Shown piece after piece: positions 53,843 to 63,902 of a DNA stretch of 64,000 nucleotides. Position 1 is the stretch's first letter. Each line of letters starts with the position of its first letter. Source of the DNA: Paraniabella ginsengisoli (GTDB lineage: Bacteria; Bacteroidota; Bacteroidia; Chitinophagales; Chitinophagaceae); NCBI RefSeq assembly GCF_022513635.1, contig NZ_JAKWBL010000003.1, positions 62,001-126,000 of the forward strand, read 5' to 3'. The notes below the pieces were generated by a model. It was not told the origin of the DNA, did not search any database, and worked only from the letters and a program-made list of their open reading frames with translations. Both the position numbers and the translations under genes were made by a program.

Positions 53843-55060
53843 ATGAAATATAAGAACTATATCAAAATATCCGTACTTCTTATCATCGTTGTCTTTAGCT
53901 GCAAAAGATACGACAATGATTACCTAAAGTACTTTGATGGTAAGGAATCTGTATATCCGGGACTGGTTAAAAATTTATCTTATAGAGCAGGGAATCTCAG
54001 AACTGTTTTGACATGGAATCCAAGCCCTGATCCCAGTGTTATAAAGTACGTAGTTACCTGGAACAACGGCCAGGACTCGATAGTGACGCAAGCCAATTCT
54101 CATAACTATGAAGATACAGTAAGCGTAATAGTTCCTAACCTGAGCGAATATGTTTATTCATTCGTTGTTCGCTCATACGATGATAAAGGCAACAGGTCGA
54201 TAGGACAGGAAATAAATAATGTGCGGGTATACGGTAATGTTTATAGAAATACTTTATTGAACAGAAATATTAACACCACTAACCCCTATGTTTATGGAGA
54301 CGATGGTACACTTACATTAAATTTTGCTAAGGCTGATTCGAGTAATATTTCGACTATTATAACCTATACCAATACATCTGATGCTCCTGAAGAAAAGATA
54401 CTATTGCGTGATGAAGAGATGGTAACAATTTCAAACTACAAAGCAGGTACTCCCATAAACTACCGATCATCCTACAAACCTGAAGGCAACGCTATTGATA
54501 CATTTAAAACTATATCACCTGATAACTTCCCAACTATTTATCGATATGTAATAGCCGATAAGAGTAAGTTCAGCACATTGTCATTGTATGGTGATGGCCA
54601 AGCGTGGGATGGCTCTTACCAAACATCACTAAGTCAGATATGGGATGGAGCAACTTCTCCACAAGGCTGGCAGGATTGTTTCCATAGCAATGATGCAAAA
54701 ACGTTACCTTATCCATTAAGCTTTGATATGGGTGTTACTTACAATCATCTTTCGCATGTAGAAATGATAGGCCGCGATTGCTGTCACAACCCGACGGAGT
54801 ACGAAATATGGGGTTCTAATACACAAGCTGTACCCAATCTTGAAGGCAATGATCCTAACTGGAGAACTCAAATGATGGCAAGTGGATGGACTATGTTACA
54901 ATCTGTAAACAGAGCAGATGATGGCAAGGCACCACTTAAATCAGTATTGATCGAGAATCCACCTGCGGTACGTTATATCAGAATTTTAATCAAGAAAGTA
55001 GCAAGCGGTGAATCTAAATACAGTAATCTAACACAGGTAACTTTCTGGAATAGAGAATAG
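53843..55060 (+). CDS. Surface lipoprotein with DUF4998 and discoidin-like domains
   Basis: 405 residues from ATG 53843. Lipobox VVFSCK. DUF4998-like N-terminus (YFDGKESVYPGLVKNLSYRA, then RTVLTWNPSPDPSVIKYVVT). C-terminal galactose-binding-like domain with IWDGATSPQGWQDCFHSND, YEIWGSNTQ and VRYIRILIKKVASGESKYSN. Together with the preceding gene it makes a pair of carbohydrate-binding surface proteins specific to this locus. Frame intact. Confidence 0.82.
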   Translation: MKYKNYIKISVLLIIVVFSCKRYDNDYLKYFDGKESVYPGLVKNLSYRAGNLRTVLTWNPSPDPSVIKYVVTWNNGQDSIVTQANSHNYEDTVSVIVPNLSEYVYSFVVRSYDDKGNRSIGQEINNVRVYGNVYRNTLLNRNINTTNPYVYGDDGTLTLNFAKADSSNISTIITYTNTSDAPEEKILLRDEEMVTISNYKAGTPINYRSSYKPEGNAIDTFKTISPDNFPTIYRYVIADKSKFSTLSLYGDGQAWDGSYQTSLSQIWDGATSPQGWQDCFHSNDAKTLPYPLSFDMGVTYNHLSHVEMIGRDCCHNPTEYEIWGSNTQAVPNLEGNDPNWRTQMMASGWTMLQSVNRADDGKAPLKSVLIENPPAVRYIRILIKKVASGESKYSNLTQVTFWNRE

Positions 55061-55142
55061 CAGAGCGCCTTAAATAAATATGATATACTAATAGTTATTA
55101 AACAACAGGAAAGGTATTTTAGCATCTCAAAACCAGGTTTAA

Positions 55143-57481
55143 ATGATAATAGGAAAAAGGCTCTGTGTTATTGTTGTTGGGTTACTTGCGGGTAAGCTTA
55201 GTCATAGTCAATCAAACAACGTATTACAACTATGGTATGATAAGCCCGCCTCCGTTTGGGAAGAAACACTTCCGTTGGGGAATGGAAGATTAGGAATGAT
55301 GCCCGACGGTGGTATTGAAAAGGAAACTATTGTATTAAACGATATTACACTTTGGTCAGGGTCAGAGCAAGACGCTAATAATTATGAAGCCAATCAATAC
55401 CTTCCTAACATTAGACAACTATTGATTGCAGGAAAAAATGATGAAGCCCAGGATTTGATAAACAAACATTTTGTTTGCAAGGGTCCTGGTTCAGGAGGAA
55501 AGCAATGGGGTTGTTTTCAGATTTTAGGAAACCTGGAAATAAAATATAAGTATCCTTCCAAATCTTTAAAGCCTTCTACTTATAAAAGGAACTTGCAGCT
55601 TAGCAATGCGTTGGCAACAACTTCCTTTACGCTTAACGGTGTTACTTACACAAGAGAATATATTACAAGTTTTGGAACAGATGTTGGGATTATCAAACTT
55701 ACCAGCAGTAAGTCCGGTGCTTTAAATTTTTCATTGGCACTTTCGAGACCTGAGCGATTTAACACAGTAGTTAGCAATAACAATATTGAAATGCGTGGGC
55801 AGCTTGACAATGGAACAGATGGCAAGGGTATGCAATACATGGCAGTAGCGGCAGTAAAATTAACTGATGGAGGTAAAATTTCAACTACAGAAAAAGAACT
55901 TTTAGTTAACGATGCTACCACAGCTTATGTTTATATTTCGATGGGTACCGATTACAAACAGTCTGCCCACCATTTTGATGACAAAGTATTACAGCTACTC
56001 AAAACTGGAATGAGTAAATCTTATACTACTGAAAAAGTAACTCATATTGCCAACTTTCAAAAACTTTTCAATCGCTTTCAGGTTAATTTAGGCACAGGGA
56101 AAAACAGCCACTTGACTACCGATAAAAGGTTGGATCTTTTTTATAAAAATCCGCAAGACGACAATGCGCTACCCGCGTTACATCTACAATATGGACGCTA
56201 TTTAAGTATCAGCAGTACACGCGTAGGATTGTTACCACCCAACTTACAAGGGTTATGGGCAAATCAAACACAAACACCATGGAATGGCGATTATCACTTG
56301 GATATAAATGTTGAAATGAATCATTGGCATTTGGAAGCAGCCAATCTTTCTGAGCTTAATTTACCACTTGCTGATCTTGTAAAAGGTCTTGTAAAGAATG
56401 GTGAAAAAACGGCAAAGGCATATTATAATGCCAATGGCTGGATCGCGCATGTGATCACTAATATTTGGGGCTTTACAGAGCCAGGCGAAAGTGCATCATG
56501 GGGCATTGCAAATTCAGGCTCCGGCTGGCTTTGCGCTAATCTTTGGGATCATTATGCTTATACAAAAGATAAAAAATACCTTAAAGACATCTATCCTATT
56601 CTAAAAGGGTCGGCACTTTTTTATCGCGATGCTTTGATACAGGATCCTAAAACCAAATGGCTGGTTACAGCGCCTTCTGTTTCTCCTGAAAATTCTTTCT
56701 TTTTAAATGACAAACATGTAAATGTTTGCATGGGCCCAACAATCGATAATCAAATCACACGAGAGCTTTTTAGCAATGTTATTGAAGCTTCTGAAGCATT
56801 AGGTGTAGATACAGATTTCAGGTCAGATCTTAAACAAAAACTAAAGCAACTTCCCCGCCCGGCCGCATCAGCGCTAGTGGCCGCCTTATGGAATGGTTAG
56901 AAGATTATAAAGAAACCGATCCGCAGCACAGACATATATCACACTTGTGGGGATTATATCCAGGATCGTTATTGACTTCTACAAAAACACCCGAACTAAT
57001 GGAAGCTGCTAAAAAAACGTTGGAAGTTCGCGGCGATGATGGGCCAAGCTGGGCTATTACACATAAACAACTTTTTTGGGCAAGGTTGCATGATGGTGAA
57101 CGCACGTTTAAATTGTTGAAAGAAGCATTAAGACCAACATTGAAAACTGATATTAACTATGGTGCAGGTGGCGGTGTTTATCCAAACCTGCTTTCTGCCG
57201 GACCGCCCTTTCAGATAGATGGCAACTTTGGCGCTGCTGCAGGAATTATAGAAATGTTATTGCAAAGCCACGATGGCTATATTGATCTATTGCCTGCCAT
57301 ACCTACAATCTGGATGAAAGAAGGATCGCTTAAAGGAGCAAACGCTAGAAATAATATTACAGTAGATATGGAATGGAAGAATGGAAAAATAATTAGTTAC
57401 AAATTATACGCGCCAAAGCAGCAAACCGTCAACGTTAAAGTGAATGGTAAAATGTTGAGCAAAGTAACTGTAGTTAAATAA
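55143..57481 (+). CDS. GH95 glycoside hydrolase, alpha-L-fucosidase or alpha-L-galactosidase type (one frameshift)
   Basis: Inverting (alpha/alpha)6 hydrolase. Signal peptide about 1-23. Conserved segments: PLGNGRLGMMPDGGIEKETI, LNDITLWSGSEQD, QTPWNGDYHLDINVEMNHWH, a general-acid glutamate in VTAPSVSPENSF and HRHISHLWGLYPG. The C run at 56853-56856 lacks one C; repair gives LPPPGRISASGRLMEWLEDY. Length about 779 residues, normal for GH95. A weak operator-like ATATACTAATAG sits at 55083-55094. Which L-sugar is removed is not decided by sequence. Confidence 0.9.
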
Positions 57482-57513
57482 GTGGTTAAACAAATAATAT
57501 ATCTATAAAAGAC

Positions 57514-59697
57514 ATGAGGTTTATCTTGAATGGCTTATGGTTGATGATCGCACTCATCTTTTCTAAGCCAACAACAGCGCAGCAGATTATACCAATTACA
57601 ACTGATGAAAATGCATTGGTTTTAAAAGTAGATAAAGACAAAAATTTATCGGTAATCTATTATGGTAAAAAACTAGCTAACAAAGAAGAGTACAGTACCG
57701 TTACTGAAATGTACAGGCAAGCGGATAATTATACACAGGTTGCAGATGCCGCATATACGCCATCTGGATCAAGAAATCTTTTAGAACCCGCTATAACTGT
57801 TACACATGCGGATGGTAATAATTCGCTCACCCTTCGATATGTAAGTCATGAGCAAAAAGATCTTAGCAATAATGTGTCACAACTTTCTATATTATTAAAA
57901 GATCCTGTTTACGATTTTCAGGTAAGATTATTTTATAAATCCTATTTTAAACAGGATGTGATCGAGCAATGGGCGGTAATCAGTCATAAAGAAAAATCTA
58001 ATGTTACACTTCATAAATTTGCATCGGCCAATCTTCATCTAAAAGCAAAAGGATTTTGGCTCACACAATATCATGGCGACTGGGCCAAGGAAATGCAGCC
58101 CGAAGAATCTAAAATTACACATGGTATAAAAACACTCGACAGCAAATTAGGAACGCGCGCCAACTTATTTCAGCCTTCCGTATTTATGGTATCGATGGAT
58201 AAACTCGCTACTGAAGATGAAGGAACGGTGTTGTATGGTGCATTAGAATACAGCGGAAATTTTCGTACAGATCTTGAATTGGATTATCAAAACAATTTGC
58301 GCATCATTTCTGGAATCAATAATTATGCATCCGATTATTCATTAAAACCAAACGAAGAGTTTGTTACGCCAGGTTTTCTATATCTGCTTTCGCATAACGG
58401 AAAAGGAACCGCCAGCAGAAAAATGCACGACTGGGCAAGAACCTACAAAGTACTGGATGGACAAGGCTCAAGGCTAACCTTGCTCAACAACTGGGAAGCT
58501 ACTTATTTTGATTTTAATGAAGGCAAACTCAAAGAATTAATAAAAGACACGCGAAAATTGGGTGTAGATTTATTCTTATTAGATGATGGATGGTTCGCTA
58601 ATAAATATCCTAGAAATGGGGATGTTGCCGGATTGGGCGATTGGGAACCCAATAAAAAGAAGTTGCCAAATGGTATTGCAACACTGGTAAAAGAAGCCGA
58701 AAACAATCAGGTAAAATTTGGTATTTGGATAGAACCGGAAATGGTGAATCCGAAAAGTGAATTGTATGAAAAGCATCCGGATTGGGTGGTCAAACAACCA
58801 CAACGCTCCGAACATTATTTTAGAAATCAGTTAGTATTAGATTTAAGTAATCCGGATGTTCAGGATTTTGTATTTAAAGTCGTAGATGATCTGTTTACAA
58901 AAAATACGAACCTCGCTTATATTAAATGGGATTGCAATGCTGTAATTTATAACGCACATTCTTCTTATTTAAAGAATCAAAATCATTTCTACATCGAATA
59001 TATGCGGGGACTTTACAATGTGCTAAAAAAGATCCGCCAAAAATATCCAACAGTACCGATGATGCTATGCTCTGGCGGTGGAGGACGTGTAGATTACGCA
59101 GCACTTGAATACTTCACAGAATTTTGGCCAAGCGACAATACCGACCCAATGGAGCGCATATTTATGCAGTGGGAATATTCTTACTTCTACCCTTCTATTA
59201 CCAGCTCCAATCACGTAACAGACTGGGGCAAACAACCAATAAAATTCCGAACAGATGTGGCCATGATGGGGAAACTCGGTTTCGACATAGTGGTGAAACA
59301 CCTGAATGAAAAAGATTTGCTTTACTGCCAGGAAGCTATCAAACAGTACGATTCATTTAAAGATATTGTTTGGCACGGCGATCAATACAGACTATCTAAC
59401 CCTCGCGAAAGCGATGTTGCATCGATGCAATATATCAATACAGAAAAAACAAACGGCGTTTTGTTCAATTACCTTGTTAATAATCGATACGGTGCAGGCA
59501 GCACGTATCCCATTAAACTAAAGGGATTAGATGCAAATGCTAAATATACTATTAAAGAAGTTTGCCTATATCCGGGCAATAAATCTGCAATAGATAATAG
59601 CAAATCCTATTCTGGTGAATTCTTAATGAGTATAGGATTTAATCCAATAGTTAATGCACAGAGGACTAGTGTGGTACTATTGATATCCAAAATATAA
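57514..59697 (+). CDS. GH36 alpha-galactosidase, secreted
   Basis: Retaining alpha-galactosidase of clan GH-D, 727 residues, full length. Signal peptide ends KPTTAQ. Beta-sandwich N-domain (about 25-310), then the barrel with LLNNWEATYFDFNEGKL, LFLLDDGWFANK, GLGDWEPNKKKLPNG, the nucleophile aspartate in YIKWDCNAV and the acid/base aspartate in FWPSDNTDPMERI. C-terminal beta-domain ends LLISKI. Frame intact. Last gene of the locus, followed by a strong terminator. Confidence 0.95.
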   Translation: MRFILNGLWLMIALIFSKPTTAQQIIPITTDENALVLKVDKDKNLSVIYYGKKLANKEEYSTVTEMYRQADNYTQVADAAYTPSGSRNLLEPAITVTHADGNNSLTLRYVSHEQKDLSNNVSQLSILLKDPVYDFQVRLFYKSYFKQDVIEQWAVISHKEKSNVTLHKFASANLHLKAKGFWLTQYHGDWAKEMQPEESKITHGIKTLDSKLGTRANLFQPSVFMVSMDKLATEDEGTVLYGALEYSGNFRTDLELDYQNNLRIISGINNYASDYSLKPNEEFVTPGFLYLLSHNGKGTASRKMHDWARTYKVLDGQGSRLTLLNNWEATYFDFNEGKLKELIKDTRKLGVDLFLLDDGWFANKYPRNGDVAGLGDWEPNKKKLPNGIATLVKEAENNQVKFGIWIEPEMVNPKSELYEKHPDWVVKQPQRSEHYFRNQLVLDLSNPDVQDFVFKVVDDLFTKNTNLAYIKWDCNAVIYNAHSSYLKNQNHFYIEYMRGLYNVLKKIRQKYPTVPMMLCSGGGGRVDYAALEYFTEFWPSDNTDPMERIFMQWEYSYFYPSITSSNHVTDWGKQPIKFRTDVAMMGKLGFDIVVKHLNEKDLLYCQEAIKQYDSFKDIVWHGDQYRLSNPRESDVASMQYINTEKTNGVLFNYLVNNRYGAGSTYPIKLKGLDANAKYTIKEVCLYPGNKSAIDNSKSYSGEFLMSIGFNPIVNAQRTSVVLLISKI

Positions 59698-59720
59698 TTT
59701 TTAAATAGAAATCATCTTGA

Positions 59721-59747
59721 AGCCAGCATTTAATGCTGGCTTTTTTG
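59721..59747 (+). terminator. Terminator of the polysaccharide locus
   Basis: AGCCAGCATT and AATGCTGGCT arms around a single T, followed by TTTTTTG. Confidence 0.9.
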
Positions 59748-59829
59748 TTCTTCGCGCTATTAATTAAGTCTTTTTAAATAATGAACTATTTTATTTGTAT
59801 TTTAGACAATTAAAATAAAGAAATATATT

Positions 59830-60478
59830 ATGAAATTGATCGCTTGTCTTTTAATTGTATCTCTTTGCCTGGCTCAGCATGTAAGTGGTCAGCAAAATTC
59901 TGAAATGACTGACAAGAGCACAAGCTCTGAACGGGCACTGAACATTATCAACAAACTGGATATTAAGGATGTACAGAAAAAGCGAAACTTGATGCTCTGT
60001 TTGTTCCGCATTTTGACAGCTTAAAAGCGATATTTAGTGATCGCAAAAGAGATATGGATGCTGCGGAGAACTCGAATGAAGGTAAAGAATTAATTGATGC
60101 GAGAAGCAGATCAGCGTGGGATGCCGCCAATGGAAGGCTTAACAAATTGCATGCTTTTTTCTTGGCAAACTGTCTGTCGAACTTACCCCTGAACAGAATG
60201 AGTTAGTAAAAGACCTGATGACAGAACATGGCTTACAGCGTGAATACAACAACTATCTCAACATGTTCCCAAAACTTACCGATCTTCAGAAATCGCAGGT
60301 GTTGGCTTATTTAAAAGAAGCAAGAGAAAATGCTATGAATGCAGAAACTGCTAAAAACAGGATTGATTGGTTTATCAAATACAGAGGCAGAGCTAACAAT
60401 TTTTTAGCAGCAGCAGGATATGACCTTAGAAAAGCAACGGAAGAAATAGAAGCTCGAAAAGGTGTTTCAAAAAACTGA
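59830..60478 (+). CDS. DUF3826-like secreted protein (two frameshifts)
   Basis: Signal peptide (MKLIACLLIVSLCLAQHVSG). The A run at 59977-59981 and the T run at 60155-60160 each lack a base. Repair gives VQKKAKLDALFVPHFDSLKA and LHAFFLGKLSVELTPEQNEL, then KYRGRANNFLAAAGYDLRKA, about 216 residues. The helical periplasmic protein is like DUF3826 members that often sit in glycan loci. The function of the family is unknown. It lies after the terminator of the polysaccharide locus, so membership in it is uncertain. Confidence 0.72.
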
Positions 60479-60536
60479 TTTTATTTATCTTGCCGATCAT
60501 AATACAATTATTTTTATCACTTAAGCAATCGTACCA

Positions 60537-60887
60537 ATGGCTGTTCCACAAGACAAGATTAAGAAGCTGATCAATAAATTAGAGAAAAAAGAAGCTCAGT
60601 TTTTAGATACCATAAGTTTTATTGAAACATACTATGTTCATACACCAACAGCTTTTACCAATGGAGCTCAGTTAAATGGAACAAACGAAAACCAGGGCAG
60701 CGCTAAGGTTTTTACCTTTGCCAAGCTGAACGATCTTTCAAAAGAGGAAACATTAAAACTTTTTGCAGAACATTATGACGCTGTGTTGTCAACACCAACA
60801 GGCAATGATCATCAAAACATAAGACAGTTTATATTACATGGATGGCAGGGTATAGCCTTTAACGGTTTAGCACTCAAAGAAAAGTAA
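60537..60887 (+). CDS. HopJ-family protein
   Basis: 116 residues. HopJ-type pattern: ISFIETYYVHTPTAFTNGAQ, GTNENQGSAKVFTFAKLNDL, LFAEHYDAVLSTPTGNDHQN and the end ILHGWQGIAFNGLALKEK. The family is named after a Pseudomonas effector but occurs widely in non-pathogens, so no effector role is claimed. No signal peptide. Frame intact; single gene with a hairpin after it. Confidence 0.83.
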   Translation: MAVPQDKIKKLINKLEKKEAQFLDTISFIETYYVHTPTAFTNGAQLNGTNENQGSAKVFTFAKLNDLSKEETLKLFAEHYDAVLSTPTGNDHQNIRQFILHGWQGIAFNGLALKEK

Positions 60888-60899
60888 TACATAAGCAAA

Positions 60900-60917
60900 G
60901 CCCCCAAAACCGGGGGC
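60900..60917 (+). terminator. Terminator of the HopJ-family gene
   Basis: GCCCCC and GGGGGC arms with loop AAAACC, followed by ATTTGCATT; the T run is weak. The following 216 bp up to 61133 are AT-rich with no recognised feature. Confidence 0.65.
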
Positions 60918-61133
60918 ATTTGCATTATAACTACCAAACCAAACTACTTTCGAGATATTTATTATCTAGATATCATTCTATATTTTAAATCGCCATTAAC
61001 CAAACAATTGCCTCGCTTTGAAGTAATCTTTAATATTACATACATATAAGACGAAAAAAGGCAAAAAGGATTACATTTTCAATGCAAAAAAATGTGAAAA
61101 GCAACTGAACAAGCTGTTCAATTTAGGAAAAAT

Positions 61134-62296
61134 TTAAGGTATTATTTCAAACAAAAAAAGCTGCTGTTTTTCAAGCTTGTTAAAATTATTATCCGCTATT
61201 ACAACTAAGGATTGGCGTCCATTTGGTAACATTGGCCCAATTGTGATACCTTCCACATTATCAATGTGCCTGTCTAATGTTGTAAGATTAAATAATAGTG
61301 TTTTGGTAGCAGGAATATATTGTTTGTTTTGATATAAACTTTTAATCTTACTTACATCTGTACTTTTTGAAAAATCAGCAAGATATATCTTGATAACGCA
61401 ACTCGGAAAACCTGTTGAAAAAGAACGTTCTAAAACCAAAAATTTATTATTTCCTATATATAGGTTTTCAGAAACACCATTAATACTGAAGGCTGAAGCA
61501 GGTACAGGCGCTGTAGCAATTGCATCAAGCAAATAACCATACTGGGCAACTGCAGTTTTTGCTTTACTGTCAAACTTCGTAAATCGTACGGGTGCGTTTG
61601 CGTAGGTTGCACTCGCTAAGGGGCCATCTTCATAAGTAGAGCCCTCCATACTCGCCCAAAGATGTTTATGATCTGGTGTATAGCTAATACCTTCCAATGC
61701 ATCATTCTCACGCGCACCACTGTCGCCTTTATACATAAGAAGATTAGCGGGAATTAAAAAACTATCTTTAAAATGTCCCTGAAGATCCATTTCATAAATC
61801 CATGGATTTTGATACACCATCCGGCCACTACGCAATGCTTTGTCGCCTTCACTACTCCAGACAAGCATTTTGGTTTTTCGATTGAACCTGATCGACTCCG
61901 GGTCGGCAGCATGTTCAGGCAAAAGCTTAAGCGCAGTAAATGTATCGTTTTGAATATTTTTTAATGTAGCTACATCTACAAATCGTACCGAATCAATTTT
62001 ATTATTAGAAATATCTATTGCTGCTGTATAAAATCTTGAAGCACTCGTTTCCGAGAGCGTCACTCATCACTGATAATAAAATACAGGTTTTGCGCGGGGT
62101 CATAATCGATGCCAGACAAGCCGCCAACCCAGGTATTTTTGAATTGCAGGTCAAAAGGTATCTCATATTCATCCAAAAATTTAAGAGCCGACAACGTCAA
62201 ATCTTGCGCATCATTCGAGCCACTTTTTTTAACCGTAGCACAACCAGCCAATAATAAAACAAGATGTATCAAATACAAACTACTCCGCAGGTTCAT
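61134..62296 (-). CDS. Phytase-like esterase domain lipoprotein (one frameshift)
   Basis: The start at 62296 (MNLRSSLYLIHLVLLLAG) gives a lipobox LAGC. A beta-propeller-like domain of the esterase-like phytase type follows: TWVGGLSGIDYDPAQNLYFI, LPEHAADPESIRFNRKTKML, SGARENDALEGISYTPDHKH and NVEGITIGPMLPNGRQSLVV. The frame breaks near 62063 between ISDE and TLSETSASRFYTAAI; a single missing base would join them, though the exact base is unclear. Length about 387. Likely periplasmic or surface lipoprotein; substrate unknown. Confidence 0.8.
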
Positions 62297-62320
62297 ATTG
62301 CTATCATGTATTAAAGTAAA

Positions 62321-62700
62321 AAAGTTACAAGCCTGTAAGCCGGATTCTGTGCTTTATCAGGCAAAGCCTAAAAAAGTGGTCATCATTTATCTGCCCTCAA
62401 CATTACTGTTGGAGTCAATCTGCCTACCCTCCCCGATAGCTTACGCATTTTGCCGGGCCGGCAAAAAATCGGGGTTTACATGGCATTTCAGCACACAAGG
62501 TTTACCCAAAATATTTATTACTAAATATTTCCGTGAGCTTTTACCTCACATTTTCACCTTTTCCCGCATGGCGGGGTAGTTATTTTCTGTGGCACTTTCT
62601 ATTTCGCCATTTGACGAACCCGGCTATTCACCGGTATGCTGCCCTATGCTGTCCGGACTTTCCTCCCGCCGCGGCGGGCGATAACCCAGCTTGTAACTTT
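62321..62700 (-). ncRNA. rnpB: RNase P RNA
   Basis: Catalytic RNA that trims tRNA 5' ends. The minus strand starts AAAGTTACAAGCTGGG, includes the hallmark GAGGAAAGTCCGGACAGCAT, the AGCCGGGTTCGTCAAATGGC region and an end GGCTTACAGGCTTGTAACTT that pairs with the start (GTTACAAGC with GCTTGTAAC). Length about 380 bases, as in Bacteroidota type A RNase P. A clear promoter element precedes it. Confidence 0.95.
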
Positions 62701-62701
62701 G

Positions 62702-62709
62702 CAAAGATA
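62702..62709 (-). promoter_or_regulatory. -7 promoter element of rnpB
   Basis: On the minus strand TATCTTTG matches TAnnTTTG and ends two bases before the first base of the RNA as drawn, so the real 5' end may lie a few bases further in. Confidence 0.6.
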
Positions 62710-62740
62710 AAACGATTTGAAGTTTGAAATTTGAGAATTA

Positions 62741-62830
62741 TTATTGTCCCAACCGTCGAACATATAGCGTCTTCGTTGCGTCACACTCTTGTACTGTTGT
62801 ACATGGGGCATCCTATATAAACGACAATAA
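62741..62830 (+). repeat. 90-bp intergenic repeat with terminal inverted repeats, best copy (I)
   Basis: The most complete copy. It begins TTATTGTC and ends GACAATAA, a perfect 8-bp terminal inverted repeat. Inside, TATAG near the left and CTATA near the right also pair, and TGTAC-TGTT-GTACA forms a small hairpin. Core text: CGTCTTCGTTGCGTCACACT then CTTGTACTGTTGTACATG. At least eight relatives lie at 8083, 11236, 17131, 20835, 22658, 25681, 34761 and 37676, all outside genes and in both orientations. No coding capacity. It could be a MITE-like or REP-like element. Confidence 0.8.
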
Positions 62831-62908
62831 AATATAAAACATGTTTTCAACCAAAAACACTCATTCTCAACTTATCAACTTTTCAACATATCAACTTACC
62901 TTAGCCAC

Positions 62909-63729
62909 ATGCAAGCATTTTTAAATAAACTGTTCGAAAATCAATCTTACGACAACAATAATTTTTTCCTCCTTGCGGGGCCCTGCGTTATTGAAAGTGA
63001 AGAAATAGTAATGGAAGTTGCCGACAAAGTTGCAACCATATGTAAAAACCTGGGCATACCTTATGTTTTCAAATCATCTTACAGAAAAGCAAATAGAACA
63101 AGTGCCAATTCCTTTACTGGTATTGGTGACGAAACCGCTTTACAACTTCTGAAAAAAACGGGTGAAGCTTACGGTGTGCCAACTGTTACAGATATACATG
63201 CTCATGAAGAAGCGGCTGTTGCTGCCAAATATGCTGATATATTACAGATACCAGCATTCCTTTGCCGCCAGACAGACTTATTGGAAGCAGCCGCTAAAAC
63301 GGGTAAAATTATCAATGTAAAAAAGGGCAATTCCTAAGTGGTCCATCAATGAAATTCGCTGTTGAAAAAATAAACAATGCCGGTAACGAAAAGGTATTGT
63401 TAACGGAGCGTGGCAATAGCTTCGGATACACTGATCTGGTTGTAGATTATCGTAACATTCCCTGGATGCAGGAGCATAATGTACCTGTTGTAATGGACTG
63501 CACACACAGTCTGCAACAACCTAATCAAAGTAGTGGTGTAACCGGAGGCAACCCCCAACTAATTGGCACAATTGCCAAAGCGGCAATCGCATCCGGAGCG
63601 GATGGGCTTTTTATTGAAACGCACCCCGATCCTTCTAAAGCTAAAAGTGATGGCGCTAATATGCTTCATCTTAGCAAACTGGAAGAGTTGTTAAGCCACC
63701 TTGTTCGTATCCGAAAAGCGCTACTTTGA
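62909..63729 (+). CDS. kdsA: 3-deoxy-8-phosphooctulonate synthase (one frameshift)
   Basis: Makes Kdo-8-phosphate from arabinose-5-phosphate and PEP for LPS synthesis. Features: [71 protein letters not shown] and [19 protein letters not shown]. The frame breaks at 63328; one more C reads [17 protein letters not shown]. The repaired protein is about 273 residues, the normal length. The sequence TACCTTAG before the ATG is one mismatch from the promoter consensus. Companion of kdtA at 6111. Confidence 0.95.
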
Positions 63730-63792
63730 AATATTAAGGGCTATCTGTTTTTGGACTTTATCAAATAAGATTGAAGGAATCCCCATAACAAG

Positions 63793-63832
63793 GAGTTCCT
63801 TCGGCTTCGTTTCACTTCGTTCAGAATGACGG
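63793..63832. repeat. Dispersed GAATGACG-type repeat string
   Basis: CTTCGGCTTCGTTTCACTTC followed by GTTCAGAATGACGG. From memory, closely related strings recur between genes in many Bacteroidota; only one copy is seen in this window. Confidence 0.5.
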
Positions 63833-63902
63833 ACGCTAACAGAACTGCCATTTCAAAATCTCAACGCCTTTATGTTGTCATTTATTGATCATTCGAAATA
63901 CA

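Noticed and set aside
60537..60887. Type III secretion effector
   Set aside because: The family name suggests it, but no secretion signal, chaperone or secretion apparatus gene is present, and the family is widespread in non-pathogens.
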